NCBI GenBank assembly: GCA_002341805.1
Contig: DDOS01000089.1
Coordinates: 7,084-26,950, forward strand
Length of the DNA stretch: 19,867 nucleotides
Direction: 5' to 3'
Source of the DNA: Aquificaceae bacterium UBA2488
Lineage (GTDB): Bacteria > Aquificota > Aquificia > Aquificales > Aquificaceae
Each line of letters begins with the position of its first letter. Position 1 is the stretch's first letter. The position numbers and the translations under genes are program-made. The notes beneath the pieces are model-generated. The model ran no database searches, was not told the DNA's origin, and saw only the letters and a program-made list of their open reading frames with translations. Shown here one piece after another: positions 1 through 8,251 of this stretch.

Positions 1-1
1 T

Positions 2-655
2 TTTGCAAAAAATTATTTAAACTCACTTGGTATTTACAACGTAGAGGTGGTTTATCATGGTATAGATATTGATATATTTGATACAAACATGAAAAAAGAA
101 GACCTAAGGAAGATATATCATATACCCCAAGACAAGACAATTCTTTTGTATGTGGGTAGGTTTTCCAAAGATAAAAACTTTTTAGAGCTTTTAGAAACAT
201 TTTCCATTTTGGACAATCTTTATAAAGACACATTTCACCTAATTTTGGTGGGCGATGGTCCAGATAAAAAATACATAGAAAAAATGTGTAAAAACTACAC
301 ACTCTTAGAGTATATAAAAAATAAGAGAGAACTATCTTTGATATATCATCTTTCTGATATATTTATAAGTGCTTCTAAAACAGATACCTTTGGATACTCT
401 CTCATAGAAGCCCAAAGCTGTGGATTACCAGTAGTAGCCTACAAAGTAGCATCTTTCCCAGAAGTGGTGTTTTACAAAGAGTTTTTAGCGGATGATCAAG
501 AAGAGTTTATAAACAATATAATTTCTCTTTCTAAAAGCTCAAAACATATAAATAAACATAGCCTAAAATCTTTTGTAGAAAAACATTTCAATCTAAACCA
601 AAACATGTCAAAGCTTGAAAAGATATATGAAAAACTTTGTCCTTTATTGGTGTGA
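2..655 (+). CDS. GT4-family glycosyltransferase, 3' part (truncated by window edge)
   Basis: This is the C-terminal part of a retaining GT-B glycosyltransferase of family GT4, which would transfer a sugar from a nucleotide-sugar to a surface glycan or lipid. The frame is open from base 2. A GTG at 47 lies inside the conserved segment (VVYHGIDIDIF, like the family's V-x-N-G-V-D-x-x-x-F), so it is not the true start. Further on come the beta strand LLYVGRFSKDKN, the nucleotide-binding segment LILVGDGPD, and the donor-site motif ISASKTDTFGYSLIEAQSCG, which includes the family E-x7-E pattern as TDTFGYSLIEA. Helical sequence ends the protein. About 217 residues are visible; full-length members are usually 350-400. 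The last 12 bases overlap the convergent kdpD gene. The acceptor and product are not deducible. Confidence 0.9.
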   Translation, partial: FAKNYLNSLGIYNVEVVYHGIDIDIFDTNMKKEDLRKIYHIPQDKTILLYVGRFSKDKNFLELLETFSILDNLYKDTFHLILVGDGPDKKYIEKMCKNYTLLEYIKNKRELSLIYHLSDIFISASKTDTFGYSLIEAQSCGLPVVAYKVASFPEVVFYKEFLADDQEEFINNIISLSKSSKHINKHSLKSFVEKHFNLNQNMSKLEKIYEKLCPLLV

Positions 656-2596
656 AAAAACGGTTTTAAAAGCAGATGTAAAGATATTTGTAAGGGTTTC
701 TAATATATAAATTAGCTCTTCTTCATAATTTGCATTTTTATTTGATAAATCAAACACAACAACCCCATAAACCTTATCATCTTTTAGCATGGGTATATAT
801 AGATAAGGTTCTTGATAGAATGTGGATGTAGAAAATCCTGCCATTTTTTTGTTCTCTATACACCACTTTACGATGGTTTCTACTTTTTTAGTTATTTGCA
901 TGCCTCTTGTAACAGCTTCTAAAATGATATCATCACCATATCTTGTGTAAACTGCGATATCTTTAACAAAGTGTTTAGAGTGTCTTATAAGTTTAGAGAT
1001 CATCTCTTCTTTAGACTTAGAATTAAGTAAATCTTTCGTAAAAGATAGCAAAAGCTCTGTCTTTGATTCGCTATTTCTTAAGGTTTTGATAGCTTTGTTT
1101 AGCCTTATGTATAGTATATTTATAAGTATTGTAATAAAAGCAAAGATACTATAAGACATAAAATAGTTAAAATCAGAAAAAGCAAAACTAAAGTAAGGAG
1201 GTATAAAAAAGTAATCAAATATCAGAATGCTCAATATAGTCATAAATATTAGGCTATAGGTGTCTAATGATAAAGCGTTTATACTAAGGGCTATTAAAAA
1301 CATAAACACAAGGTTAAGCTGATTTAGATGATTCCTAAGTGTTAGCCCTACAATGGTAGCCGATACTATTGAAAGAACTCCTACTATTAAATTAAAAGGT
1401 TTTTGGGCTTTTAGAATACTATTTATAAATGAAGATTTTTTCTTTATAAAAATAGATTCTTGTTTTGGTATAGGAGGGTCTACTATATATATGTCTATAT
1501 ATTCTGTATTTTGGGCTATCTTTCTAAATATAGATGGTCTAAGTATGTTAAACTTTTTTGGTTTTCCTATTATTATCTTTGTGATGTTGTTACTCTTTGC
1601 ATATCTTACTATGGCATCCGATATATCTACATCTTTAGTCCAAACTACATTTGCTCCCAAGCTTGTGGCTAAGTCTAAGGCTTTTTTTAACCATTCTAAC
1701 TCTTTATTAGAAAGATATTGATGTTTTTCGGTTTCTACATATAAAGCAGTCCATTCGGCATCTATATAAGAGGCTATTCTATAGGTGGTTCTTACCAAAC
1801 TCTCTGCAGACGGACTTGCGTATATACCCACTAACAGCCTTTCTTTTGTGGTCCAAGGACCTGCTATGGCATGTTCTTTCATGTATTGATTTAGTTTTTT
1901 ATCAAGCTTATCCGCTGCTATTCTAAGAGATAATTCTCTTAAAGCCATTATGTTGCCAATTCTGAAATATCTTTTTATGGCACTTTCGGCTAAATCTGGC
2001 ACATAAACTTTTCCTTCTTTTAGCCTTTTGATAAGCTCTTCTGGGGGAAGATCAATGAGTTTTATTTCATCTGCATTTTTCACAAACTCATCTGGTATTG
2101 TTTCTTTTATCTCTATGCCTGTTATTTGATATACGATGTTTTTAAGACTTTCTAAATGCTGTATGTTCATTGCGGTCCACACATCTATACCGTTATTTAA
2201 AATCTCTTCTATATCCTGATAGCGATTTTTGTTTCTAAAACCAGGCGGATTCGAGTGAGGAAGTTCATCCACTATACATATTTGTGGATGGACCCTTAAA
2301 ACCTCATCTAAGTTTAGTTCTTTTAAAATGATGCCTTTATACTCTATCTCTAAAGGGGGTATAATATCAAGCCCTTCTAAAAGCTTTTGGGTTTCTTCTC
2401 TGTTGTGGGTTTCCACATAGCCTATCTTTATATCTATGCTCTCTTCCTTTTTTATATGGGTATCTAATAGCATCGCATAGGTTTTGCCAACACCAGGCAT
2501 AGCCCCTAAGTATATGGTAAGCTTACCCCTTTTAGGAGCTTGGTCTTTTTTGGCTATCTCTAATAAGCTTTCTGGTGTTGGTCTTTCTTCATCCAT
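644..2596 (-). CDS. kdpD: KdpD-like sensor protein lacking the histidine kinase module
   Basis: KdpD is the membrane sensor of the Kdp potassium-uptake system. The KdpD N-terminal domain is clear: Walker A GAMPGVGKT (31-39), Walker B-like IVDELPH (108-114) and the segment around NIQHLES. A universal-stress-protein-like domain follows (about 252-346), then the DUF4118 membrane block of four helices (about 400-497) and a GAF domain (about 512-645, with WCIENKKMAGFST and YLYIPM). The protein stops at 650 residues; E. coli KdpD has 894. The H-box, dimerisation helices and ATP-binding catalytic domain are absent, and the DNA beyond the stop is the convergent glycosyltransferase gene. The start ATG has a GGAG eight bases upstream and overlaps kdpC by 37 bases, so expression is coupled to the pump. 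No kdpE is in the window. Signalling must use a separate kinase, or the protein regulates by binding. Confidence 0.9.
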   Translation of the reverse strand: MDEERPTPESLLEIAKKDQAPKRGKLTIYLGAMPGVGKTYAMLLDTHIKKEESIDIKIGYVETHNREETQKLLEGLDIIPPLEIEYKGIILKELNLDEVLRVHPQICIVDELPHSNPPGFRNKNRYQDIEEILNNGIDVWTAMNIQHLESLKNIVYQITGIEIKETIPDEFVKNADEIKLIDLPPEELIKRLKEGKVYVPDLAESAIKRYFRIGNIMALRELSLRIAADKLDKKLNQYMKEHAIAGPWTTKERLLVGIYASPSAESLVRTTYRIASYIDAEWTALYVETEKHQYLSNKELEWLKKALDLATSLGANVVWTKDVDISDAIVRYAKSNNITKIIIGKPKKFNILRPSIFRKIAQNTEYIDIYIVDPPIPKQESIFIKKKSSFINSILKAQKPFNLIVGVLSIVSATIVGLTLRNHLNQLNLVFMFLIALSINALSLDTYSLIFMTILSILIFDYFFIPPYFSFAFSDFNYFMSYSIFAFITILINILYIRLNKAIKTLRNSESKTELLLSFTKDLLNSKSKEEMISKLIRHSKHFVKDIAVYTRYGDDIILEAVTRGMQITKKVETIVKWCIENKKMAGFSTSTFYQEPYLYIPMLKDDKVYGVVVFDLSNKNANYEEELIYILETLTNIFTSAFKTVFSHQ

Positions 2597-3156
2597 TTTA
2601 GAAGCTCCATATTTAATTTCATAACATTTACCTTATCAGCACCAAATATACCAAAAGTCTTTGGCTCTTTATACTTGTTTATCAAAGACACTATATTTTG
2701 GTAAGGTATTCCAGAATATTTAGATACTCTTTTGGCTTGTAGCATGGCGTTTTTGATGGATATATAAGGCTCTAAGCCACTGCCAGAACCAAGTATCATA
2801 TCCCCAGGATAAGGCCCATCTATATCATAGCTTTTTAAAAGCTCGATACGGGATTTAACATTTTTTATAAGCTGTTTGTTGGTGGGTCCTAAGTTTGAGC
2901 CTCCTGAGGAGAGTGGATTACAAGGAAAATCTGAAGTAGAAGATGGTCTAAACCAGAAAAATCTTGGATCGTTTATAGGTTGACATATCAGTTTTGACCC
3001 CACTATTTTACCATCGTAAGTTATAAGACTTCCGTTTGCTTTTTCTTTAAATATCACTTGTGCTAAAGCAGTTATTAAAACTGGATAAACAATGCCAAGT
3101 AGTACAAAGAAAAATATAAACATCATAAGAGATTGTCTAATATGCTTTAAAATCAT
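2560..3156 (-). CDS. kdpC: K+-transporting ATPase, KdpC subunit
   Basis: KdpC is the small subunit of the KdpFABC potassium pump. It has one N-terminal membrane helix and a periplasmic domain, and it stabilises the complex and assists ATP turnover. Visible are the N-terminal helix (about residues 8-34), the segment NGSLI, the RFFWFRPS motif, [11 protein letters not shown] and [11 protein letters not shown], all characteristic of the family. The length of 198 residues is close to the usual 190. I chose the ATG at 3156 over an upstream TTG at 3168: it forms an ATGA overlap with the kdpB stop and has GGAGGGG about five bases upstream. Two cysteines (in LICQP and DFPCNP) lie in the periplasmic part and could form a disulfide; that is inference. 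Confidence 0.96.
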   Translation of the reverse strand: MILKHIRQSLMMFIFFFVLLGIVYPVLITALAQVIFKEKANGSLITYDGKIVGSKLICQPINDPRFFWFRPSSTSDFPCNPLSSGGSNLGPTNKQLIKNVKSRIELLKSYDIDGPYPGDMILGSGSGLEPYISIKNAMLQAKRVSKYSGIPYQNIVSLINKYKEPKTFGIFGADKVNVMKLNMELLKWMKKDQHQKAY

Positions 3157-5207
3157 AGACCCCTCCAAATCAGTTCTAACATCAGATATATAACATATAT
3201 ACCCACAAATGGGAATATGATACCACCTACTCCATATATGGTTAGATTTTTAACTAGAAGCGTTTGGGCATCCATAGGTCTATATTTAACACCTTTTAGA
3301 GCCAAAGGTATAAGCATAGGTATTACCACTGCGTTAAATATCACCGCAGCAAGAATTGCCAAATGTGCATGGGAAAGATGTAGTATGTTTAACACATTTA
3401 ATTCTTTGTAAGAGTTGCTCATAGAAGCAGGTATTATGACAAAGTATTTTGCTATATCGTTAGCTATGCTAAATGTGGTTATAGCGCCTCTTGTTATAAG
3501 TATCTCTTTGCCAGTTTCTACGATATCAAGAAGCTTTGATGGGTCATTGTCAAGATCTATCATATTTGCAGCCTCTTTGGCAGCTTGGGTTCCTGCGTTC
3601 ATAGCCACAGCCACATCTGATTGAGCTAAAGCTGGAGCATCGTTGGTGCCATCTCCAGTCATTGCCACCATATAACCTTCTTCTTGGTATTTTCTTATCA
3701 AAGAAAGTTTATCCTCTGGTTTTGCCTCTGCTAAAAAATCATCTACACCTGCTTCTGCAGCAATGGTTGCAGCGGTTAGAGAATTGTCCCCTGTTATCAT
3801 AATGGTTTTTATACCAGCTTTTCTTAAGTCTTTAAACCGCTCTTTTATACCTGGTTTTATAATATCTTTTAGATAAACCACCCCATATATCTTGCTGTTT
3901 TTAGAAACCACTAAAGGTGTTCCACCTTCTTTTGCCACTTTTGATACTATACTTTCTAAATCCTTTGGTATTTCCCCGTTTAAGGATTTTATAAACTTTA
4001 TCATCGCATCAAAAGAGCCTTTTCTATATATGTCGTTTTCTATATCCACACCGCTTAATCTTGTAGAAGCGTTAAACTCCATTAGTTTATATGAGTTTGG
4101 AGTATAATCTATTTTGTAGTTTTCTTTTGTAAAAGCCAAAATACTTTTTCCTTCTGCGGTGGTATCCCCTATAGAGGATACATAGGCTACTTTGGCAAGC
4201 TCTTCTTTGGAAACACCTTCTACTGGTAAAAGATCATGAGCCTGTCTATCCCCATAGGTGATGGTGCCTGTTTTGTCTAAAAGCAATACATTTACATCTC
4301 CAGCTGCTTCTATGGCTTTACCAGACAAAGCTATGACATTTCTTTTGAATAATCTATCCATACCAGCTATACCAATGGCTGGCAAAAGAGCTGCTATGGT
4401 GGTAGGAGCAAGACATACAAACAACGATATTAGTACCACCAAAGACACTACACTACCCTTATGTATGCTATTTACAGTGTAATAAGACAAAGCTCTAAAG
4501 TTTATCACCACCACTATGAAAACAACCGTTAGAGATATAAGGAGTATATCAAGAGCCATTTCGTTTGGCGTTTTTCTTCTTTTAGCCCCTTCTACTAAGG
4601 ATATCATCTTATCTATAAAAGTCTCTCCAGCGTTTACACTGGCAATGGCAATAGCAGTTCCAGACACTATCTTAGTACCTGCTGTTATAGATGATTTGTC
4701 TGTGCCGGCTTCTCTTACCACTGGTGCAGATTCACCAGTGACTGCAGATTCGTTTATAAGTAAAACGCCATCTATAAGCTCTCCGTCTATTGGGATTATA
4801 TCATCTTTTTCCATCAAAAACATATCACCTTTTCTAAGGCTGTTAGCAGATACTAAAGTATATTCTTTAGAGGTTTTTGATTCTAGCTTTTTTGCCATAA
4901 GGTTTGACTTTGATTCTCTGAGAGAGGATGCTCTTACTTTACCTCTTGATTCGGCAATGGACTCAGCAAAGTTAGAAAATAACACCGTAAACCATAGCCA
5001 TATACTTATATTTACACTAAACCATGCGTATTTGACTTTTGATATAATATCAAAAATAGCGTATAAAGTGGTAATTACTGCTCCTATCTCTACAGAAAGC
5101 ATGACAGGATTTCTCAAAAGCTCTAAAGGAGATAACTTTTTAAAAGAGTTTATAAAAGCCTCTTTTAATATCTTTTTATCAAATAAAGATGTATCTTTTT
5201 TCTTCAT
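3153..5207 (-). CDS. kdpB: K+-transporting ATPase, KdpB catalytic subunit
   Basis: KdpB is the P-type ATPase subunit that hydrolyses ATP to drive potassium import through KdpA. The protein of 684 residues matches the family length (E. coli 682). Landmarks in order: actuator motif TGES (157-160), which holds the inhibitory serine known from E. coli; the proline-containing membrane segment [12 protein letters not shown]; the phosphorylation motif DKTGTITYG (Asp 311); nucleotide-domain KGSFDAM; the hinge motif [14 protein letters not shown] (from about 518); and the membrane segment [12 protein letters not shown] with the KdpB-specific Asp and Lys. The ATG at 5207 has AGGAAG five bases upstream, overlapping the kdpA stop. 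A GTG at 5213 would leave no room for that site, so I reject it. The gene sits nine bases after kdpA. Confidence 0.97.
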   Translation of the reverse strand: MKKKDTSLFDKKILKEAFINSFKKLSPLELLRNPVMLSVEIGAVITTLYAIFDIISKVKYAWFSVNISIWLWFTVLFSNFAESIAESRGKVRASSLRESKSNLMAKKLESKTSKEYTLVSANSLRKGDMFLMEKDDIIPIDGELIDGVLLINESAVTGESAPVVREAGTDKSSITAGTKIVSGTAIAIASVNAGETFIDKMISLVEGAKRRKTPNEMALDILLISLTVVFIVVVINFRALSYYTVNSIHKGSVVSLVVLISLFVCLAPTTIAALLPAIGIAGMDRLFKRNVIALSGKAIEAAGDVNVLLLDKTGTITYGDRQAHDLLPVEGVSKEELAKVAYVSSIGDTTAEGKSILAFTKENYKIDYTPNSYKLMEFNASTRLSGVDIENDIYRKGSFDAMIKFIKSLNGEIPKDLESIVSKVAKEGGTPLVVSKNSKIYGVVYLKDIIKPGIKERFKDLRKAGIKTIMITGDNSLTAATIAAEAGVDDFLAEAKPEDKLSLIRKYQEEGYMVAMTGDGTNDAPALAQSDVAVAMNAGTQAAKEAANMIDLDNDPSKLLDIVETGKEILITRGAITTFSIANDIAKYFVIIPASMSNSYKELNVLNILHLSHAHLAILAAVIFNAVVIPMLIPLALKGVKYRPMDAQTLLVKNLTIYGVGGIIFPFVGIYVIYLMLELIWRGL

Positions 5208-5216
5208 AACCACTTC

Positions 5217-6941
5217 CTAAAACAATACCCCTTTTAGCATGAGCATCTGTTCTAATATGGGACCCAAAGAGAACGCAGGTAAGAATGTCAAAAGCCCTAC
5301 TATTAAAATAATAAAAGCTAACCAAATACCAAAGACAGGTGTATGGGTGGGTAGTGTACCAGCGCTTGGAGGTATGAGTTTTTTATTGGCTAGAGAACCA
5401 GCCATGTATAACACCGCTCCTATAGGAAAGAATCTACCAATTAGCATAGCAAGAGCGGTTGTAATGTTATAAAACACTGTGTTGGCGTTTAAACCCCCAA
5501 AGGCACTTCCATTGTTATTGGCTGCAGATATATAAGCGTATAAAATCTCACTTAATCCATGAGGACCTGGATTTTCTATAGAAGAGATTCCTGATTTTGT
5601 AATAAGGGCCATAGCACTTAGTAAAAGAGCTGTGATACCAGCTATCAACGTGATTATTACTGATGACCACATCTCTTTAGCCTCTATCTTTTTATTTAAA
5701 TACTCAGGTGTTCTCCCTATCATAAGCCCTGCTATAAAAACAGCCACTATCACCATGCTTATCATTCCGTACAATCCAGAACCGACCCCTCCAAATATGA
5801 TCTCTCCAAGAGCCATGAGACTCATCGGTATAAGCCCACCTATGGGTGTTAAAGAATCATGCATCGTATTTACAGCCCCGCAAGAAGTAGTGGTGGTTAT
5901 GGTTGTGAAAATAGAAGACCCAGAAAGTCCAAATCTAAGTTCTTTACCTATAGGGTAAGTGTTTTTAACACCTAAGTGTTTTAATATCGGATTTCCTTTT
6001 AACTCATAGTAGTATTGTATTACCATAAAAGAGATTAATATAACAAGTGATACTATATACAAAAACCATCCTTGACGCTTATCTTTTACCATGTAACCAA
6101 ACGTAAAAAATAAAGAAGCAGGTATTAAGATTATAAGAAAAGCCTCAAACAGGTTAGAAAATGCCGTTGGATTTTCAAAAGGATGAGCGGAGTTTGCGTT
6201 AAAAAACCCACCGCCGTTTGTACCAAGAAGCTTTATAGCCTCTTGGGAAGCTACAGGACCCATTGGTATTATCTGATTAGTTATCTCTTTGATACTATCT
6301 TTAAAAGGTATTAATAGATCAGCCTTTATATAAGAAGAAAAATTTTGAATTATCCCTTGGGATATGAGTATAAGAGAAGCTATGATGGATAAAGGTAATA
6401 ATACATATAATATACTTCTAGTAAAATCCACATAAAAATTTCCAATATAAATAGTGGTTTTTCTAACAAACCCTCTTATTAGGGCTGTTGCTACTGCAAT
6501 GCCAGTAGCTGCTGATAAGAAGTTTTGAAGAGCCAAACCAGTCATCTGAGAGAAATATGTGGCAGCACTCTCTCCAGAATAAGCTTGCCAGTTTGTATTT
6601 GTAACAAAGCTTACTGCGGTATTTAAAGCTAAATCCCAACTCATATTTTTTATATGATATTGGTTTAAAGGAAGATAAGCTTGAAATATAAGAGTTAAAA
6701 ACAAAACCAAAAATCCAATAGCATTAAATACTAAAACCCCTATAAGATAATCAATCCAGCTCATCTCCTTGGAGGCTTCTATTTTAAATATCTTATAAAC
6801 AAAGCCCTCTAAAGTATGTAAAGGCTTTAGCCATCCATAAATATTACCCTCAAACACATTTGCCATATATTTACCAAGGAATTGAGATATGAGACTAAGG
6901 ATAATGAAAAACAAAGATAATTGTATTATAAAATTTATCAT
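5217..6941 (-). CDS. kdpA: K+-transporting ATPase, KdpA channel-like subunit
   Basis: KdpA is the potassium-binding, channel-like subunit, related to the SKT/Trk family. All four pore segments that form the selectivity filter are seen: TNTNWQ (114-119), GTNGGGFFNANSAHPFENPT (from 240), TTTSCGAVN (about 350-358) and NNNGSAFGGLN (about 476-486). The membrane content is that of a polytopic protein; 574 residues is slightly longer than E. coli KdpA (557). The start ATG has a strong AAGGAGGT site six bases upstream. It is the first gene of kdpABCD. No kdpF-sized reading frame precedes it; the 69-bp gap to the next gene is too small for one plus a promoter. Under known Kdp biology the pump is made at low potassium. 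Confidence 0.97.
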   Translation of the reverse strand: MINFIIQLSLFFIILSLISQFLGKYMANVFEGNIYGWLKPLHTLEGFVYKIFKIEASKEMSWIDYLIGVLVFNAIGFLVLFLTLIFQAYLPLNQYHIKNMSWDLALNTAVSFVTNTNWQAYSGESAATYFSQMTGLALQNFLSAATGIAVATALIRGFVRKTTIYIGNFYVDFTRSILYVLLPLSIIASLILISQGIIQNFSSYIKADLLIPFKDSIKEITNQIIPMGPVASQEAIKLLGTNGGGFFNANSAHPFENPTAFSNLFEAFLIILIPASLFFTFGYMVKDKRQGWFLYIVSLVILISFMVIQYYYELKGNPILKHLGVKNTYPIGKELRFGLSGSSIFTTITTTTSCGAVNTMHDSLTPIGGLIPMSLMALGEIIFGGVGSGLYGMISMVIVAVFIAGLMIGRTPEYLNKKIEAKEMWSSVIITLIAGITALLLSAMALITKSGISSIENPGPHGLSEILYAYISAANNNGSAFGGLNANTVFYNITTALAMLIGRFFPIGAVLYMAGSLANKKLIPPSAGTLPTHTPVFGIWLAFIILIVGLLTFLPAFSLGPILEQMLMLKGVLF

Positions 6942-6962
6942 ATAATACCTCCTTAAGCGTTT

Positions 6963-6991
6963 ATCATAAACCCTTATATTGACTAAGTAAA
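6963..6991 (-). promoter_or_regulatory. Putative sigma70-type promoter of kdpABCD
   Basis: On the minus strand TTTACT (-35, 4/6 matches) and TATGAT (-10, 5/6 matches) are separated by exactly 17 bases, and the predicted transcription start falls about 15 bases before the kdpA ATG. The -10 lies inside the inverted repeat GTTTA-TGA-TAAAC (6959-6971), which could be a regulator site. No clear KdpE-type TTTATA-N5-TTTACA box is seen. This is a reading by eye only. Confidence 0.45.
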
Positions 6992-7010
6992 TGATGTTTA
7001 TTAGGGAGCT

Positions 7011-7811
7011 TTATCCGTTAAACTTTGAGCCAAATGATATGTTTAGATTGTCTACGCTAAGAAGTGTTATAAAATCAGCACATTTAAAATGTTTGTCATA
7101 GGCTGGCTCTCCGCATATTATAGAGCCTGCTTTTATATAACTTTGTAAAAGCGGAGGTATAAAGACTTTTAAACTATCTATATCAATGTTTGCTTTGTTT
7201 AGAGAACTCATATATTCTTCAAGATTTTTTATTTTGTATTGGGGTAGTGGTTTTGCCATCTTACGCTCATGAGTTTGTAGGTATTTATAAGCTAAAACTA
7301 TATCCACTAGATTTGTGGTTTTAAGGCTTGAACAACCAAAAACATACTTAGCTTCCACAATTTTAGCATAGTTTGATATGCCTTTCCAAAGGGCTAAAAG
7401 TACTACACCGTTTCTATACTCTTTTGATATGCTTGCTCTTCCAAGCTCTATTTTGTTTCCTTTTAAAAGCTTAATACTTAAAATATCAAACTCTGTTTCT
7501 GAGTAAAATTTATCTGTAAACAAAGAGCACAATACTCTATATGTGCCTACCACTTTATCGTTTTTCTCATCTATCACCATGATATGATCTGCTATAAAAT
7601 CAAACTTATCCACATCAAGCCTTAAAAATCTCTTCTTGTTTAACATCTCCTCATAGAAAACTCTATGTCTTAACTCTAAGACTTTCTTAAGGTCTCCTTT
7701 GTTACTAGCTGTCTTTACTAAAAAATTCCCCACTCTTATAGAAAATTCTATCTTTTGTTTAAAAGCTTTTAAACGAAAATCATAAGTCTTTGAAGACAAT
7801 GCACCTATCAT
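7011..7811 (-). CDS. OlsB-like N-acyltransferase (GNAT superfamily)
   Basis: This belongs to the Acetyltransf_5/OlsB group of GNAT-fold enzymes. OlsB makes lyso-ornithine lipid by moving a 3-hydroxyacyl chain from acyl carrier protein to ornithine at the inner face of the cytoplasmic membrane. The family pattern is complete: LRHRVFYEE (48-56), the acidic run ending in ADH (about residue 75), VVGTYRVL, FYSETEFDI, ELGRASISKEYRNG (122-135) and LLALWKGISNYA. The length of 266 residues fits OlsB (about 250-300). The start ATG has GGAGGT upstream. The olsA acyltransferase partner is not adjacent. The promoter carries a block shared with the transporter operon that begins at 12442. The exact amino acid acceptor is uncertain, because related enzymes use other amino acids, so I give no gene symbol. 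Confidence 0.8.
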   Translation of the reverse strand: MIGALSSKTYDFRLKAFKQKIEFSIRVGNFLVKTASNKGDLKKVLELRHRVFYEEMLNKKRFLRLDVDKFDFIADHIMVIDEKNDKVVGTYRVLCSLFTDKFYSETEFDILSIKLLKGNKIELGRASISKEYRNGVVLLALWKGISNYAKIVEAKYVFGCSSLKTTNLVDIVLAYKYLQTHERKMAKPLPQYKIKNLEEYMSSLNKANIDIDSLKVFIPPLLQSYIKAGSIICGEPAYDKHFKCADFITLLSVDNLNISFGSKFNG

Positions 7812-7853
7812 AAATCTCTACCTCCACTTAATAGAGCTTACTATAGATACTAT

Positions 7854-7886
7854 TCTATATTTTTATTGTTAAGAAATTATTAATTT
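7854..7886 (-). promoter_or_regulatory. Promoter of the OlsB-like gene with a Pho-box-like direct repeat
   Basis: The plus strand reads TGTTAAGAAATTATTAATTT at 7867-7886. On the minus strand this is TTAATA-N5-TTAACA, two similar hexamers 11 bases apart, followed after seven bases by a -10-like TATAGA (7854-7859). The upstream hexamer is also 18 bases from the -10, so it could double as the -35. The predicted leader is about 36 bases. Nineteen of these 20 bases recur at 12466-12485 with the same spacing to the -10, which supports a real regulator site. An 11-bp-period direct repeat is typical of OmpR/PhoB-family regulators, and TTAACA is the Bacillus PhoP repeat unit. Confidence 0.55.
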
Positions 7887-8103
7887 AACCTGATTGTGAG
7901 AACTGTCTTTTTTAATTGTGTAAATCTTTAGATGTGTGATATTAAGGTAAGAAAAGTTAGTTATGGCAAAAGGTATTTCCAGATAATATTGCTTTATTGA
8001 AAGTTTACTGTGTGATAGCACTAGACCTTGATGATAAGTAGCAAAAACCACTTAAGGACTGAGAGATCATTAAGGCACAATTACAAATTTTGTTTGGTGG
8101 TAA

Positions 8104-8137
8104 ATCGTGGCAGACTTGTGTATCGTGGCAGACTTGT
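8104..8137. repeat. Two-copy 18-bp tandem repeat
   Basis: The unit ATCGTGGCAGACTTGT plus two bases occurs at 8104-8121 and again at 8122-8137, identical over 16 bases. The period is 18, a multiple of three, so the repeat would also repeat six residues in an open frame. It is more GC-rich than the surrounding sequence. I see no function. Confidence 0.85.
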
Positions 8138-8200
8138 AGGATATGAGGTTATGCTATAATTTAAACAATGGAGGAAAGAACCCTTAAAAATCCTATTCTG

Positions 8201-8216
8201 GCTTTTATATAAAAGC
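8201..8216. repeat. Perfect 16-bp palindrome downstream of the transporter operon
   Basis: GCTTTTATATAAAAGC is fully self-complementary and lies 36-51 bases beyond the stop of the CDF-like gene. It could be a weak transcript-end hairpin or a dimeric protein site. No T-run follows the arm on either strand, so it is not a standard intrinsic terminator. Confidence 0.6.
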
Positions 8217-8251
8217 TCTGTACGATAAAATAAATTTAAACATGGGATTTC

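Larger units (their letters stand above)
7812..8251. other. 440-bp gene-poor spacer, possibly decayed sequence
   Basis: Between the CDF-like gene and the OlsB-like gene I see no convincing gene. A 60-codon minus-strand frame (7869-8051) starts at GTG without a ribosome binding site and resembles nothing I know. A plus-strand frame, 8031-8159, crosses the tandem repeat and is equally unconvincing. Apart from the OlsB-like promoter at its left end, the stretch holds an 18-bp tandem repeat, a TATAAT at 8155-8160 pointing right with no gene behind it, and a 16-bp palindrome. It may be the remains of a lost gene or mobile element; no terminal repeats or transposase motifs are visible. Confidence 0.5.

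Noticed and set aside
1353..1721. Plus-strand 122-codon frame inside kdpD
   Set aside because: It is the antisense of the KdpD membrane and USP regions, so the hydrophobic stretches are a by-product of the real coding strand.
4516..5220. Plus-strand open frame of 234 codons opposite kdpB
   Set aside because: kdpB is unmistakable on the other strand, the frame has no ribosome binding site and the translation resembles no family; it is an antisense shadow.
6942..7010. A kdpF gene upstream of kdpA
   Set aside because: The gap of 69 bases carries a promoter and no suitable small hydrophobic reading frame with a start and ribosome binding site.
7869..8051. Minus-strand 60-codon frame in the gene-poor spacer
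   Set aside because: It starts at GTG without a ribosome binding site, runs into the shared promoter block and shows no domain or membrane signal.
8201..8216. Intrinsic terminator for the transporter operon
   Set aside because: The palindrome is AT-rich and has no T-run behind either arm.
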